Program-made: the position numbers and the translations under genes
Origin: Spirochaetaceae bacterium
GTDB taxonomy: Bacteria > Spirochaetota > Spirochaetia > Treponematales > Breznakiellaceae
Assembly (NCBI GenBank): GCA_031284295.1
Contig: JAITAE010000244.1
Location: forward strand, 1-6,258
DNA length: 6,258 nt
Reading direction: 5' to 3'
The notes under the pieces: model-generated
Database searches by the model: none
Told to the model about the DNA's origin: nothing
The model's input: the letters and a program-made list of their open reading frames with translations, nothing else
In this document: piece by piece, positions 6,043-6,258 of the stretch
Position numbering within the stretch: position 1 is the stretch's first letter
Layout of the letters: the number at the start of each line of letters is the position of its first letter

Positions 6043-6132
6043 AAATATATATTGGCGTCATGTTGATTTTTGCTTTACCCGCCCCACCAGTGGGTTTAAA
6101 GTACACAGGTATGTCAGTTGTTATCCTTGCGA

Positions 6133-6258
6133 TTAGCTAGGTTCACAATGATTCTTAATATGAAGGGGGGCGCTATTTCCATGCCGTTCGGCATATAGGG
6201 GCATCACCGACGCGCCCCCCTGTCTACATCCCGCGCAAGCGCGGTATTCCGCCACCCC
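6133..6258 (-). CDS. Possible tail of a TnpB-like (IS605 OrfB) protein, truncated by window edge
   Basis: A 41-codon frame enters from the right edge on the minus strand and ends at TAA (6133-6135). It begins GVAEYRACAGCRQGGASV and ends KNHCEPS. The G-x4-RACAG stretch resembles the poorly conserved tails that follow the zinc finger of TnpB proteins, where a GTxxxACG-like motif is common. No catalytic or zinc motif lies inside the window, so identity rests on this resemblance and on the overlapping RNA-like hairpins, a hallmark of tnpB 3' ends. It could equally be a chance open frame through structured DNA, since only 41 codons are seen. Confidence 0.3.
   Translation of the reverse strand, partial: GVAEYRACAGCRQGGASVMPLYAERHGNSAPLHIKNHCEPS
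6164..6244 (-). ncRNA. Nested hairpin structure, possible omega-RNA / IS200-IS605 right end
   Basis: AGGGGGGCGC (6164-6173) and GCGCCCCCCT (6212-6221) form a perfect ten-base stem. It encloses a second perfect hairpin, ATGCCG-TT-CGGCAT (6181-6194). On the minus strand a third hairpin, CCGCGC-TT-GCGCGG (6231-6244), lies just 5' of it. Three perfect GC-rich stems in 81 bases is not expected by chance and indicates a folded RNA or a transposon end. Overlap with a possible tnpB tail suggests an omega RNA whose guide would lie further along the minus strand, near 6140-6120. A REP-like intergenic repeat is the main alternative. Confidence 0.4.

Noticed and set aside
6083..6094. Small palindrome CCCAC-CA-GTGGG upstream of recQ
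   Set aside because: Five-base arms are too short to separate from chance in a GC-rich patch.
6120..6148. Possible recQ promoter, TTGTGA (6148-6143) and GATAAC (6125-6120) with 17-base spacing on the minus strand
   Set aside because: Each box matches the consensus at only four of six positions. It is no better than chance in this stretch and may lie in a transposon end.

Overview
The window looks like chromosomal DNA from a spirochaete, most likely a gut Treponema. The main clue is the large surface lipoprotein: its Cys-Asp-Ile-Trp-Asn-Lys-Pro start, beta-helix body and Lys-Lys-Arg...Gly-Gly-Trp-Asp tail match the style I recall from termite-gut Treponema. The hairpin-rich intergenic repeats also fit. 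This placement rests on recognition, not on a search.

Layout. Bases 2-820 (+) hold the C-terminal third of an RND inner-membrane efflux pump, cut by the window edge. A 275-base gap full of inverted repeats follows, including three copies of one 8-base word that can pair in two exclusive ways. A small PII-like protein (1096-1395, +) comes next; its position behind an RND pump suggests a signalling or accessory role for that transporter. It converges on a 907-residue lipoprotein gene (1418-4141, -), and a run of 13 G lies directly between the two stop codons. Bases 4142-4463 carry no gene but contain a perfect 22-base palindrome, a terminator-like hairpin pointing along + and a small GC hairpin. 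A RecQ-family helicase (4464-6032, -) follows. It has an acidic insert before Walker A, a shifted zinc-cysteine pattern and no HRDC domain.

The last 120 bases hold a compact nested-hairpin structure on the - strand, overlapped by a 41-codon open frame that runs in from outside the window. This arrangement resembles the 3' end of an IS200/IS605 element, where the tnpB tail overlaps its omega (guide) RNA. If so, the guide would read into the upstream region of recQ. This is the most interesting lead in the window, but it is inference.

The genes do not form one operon. The pump and PII-like gene may be functionally linked. The lipoprotein lies downstream of recQ on the same strand, 322 bases away, and is probably transcribed separately.
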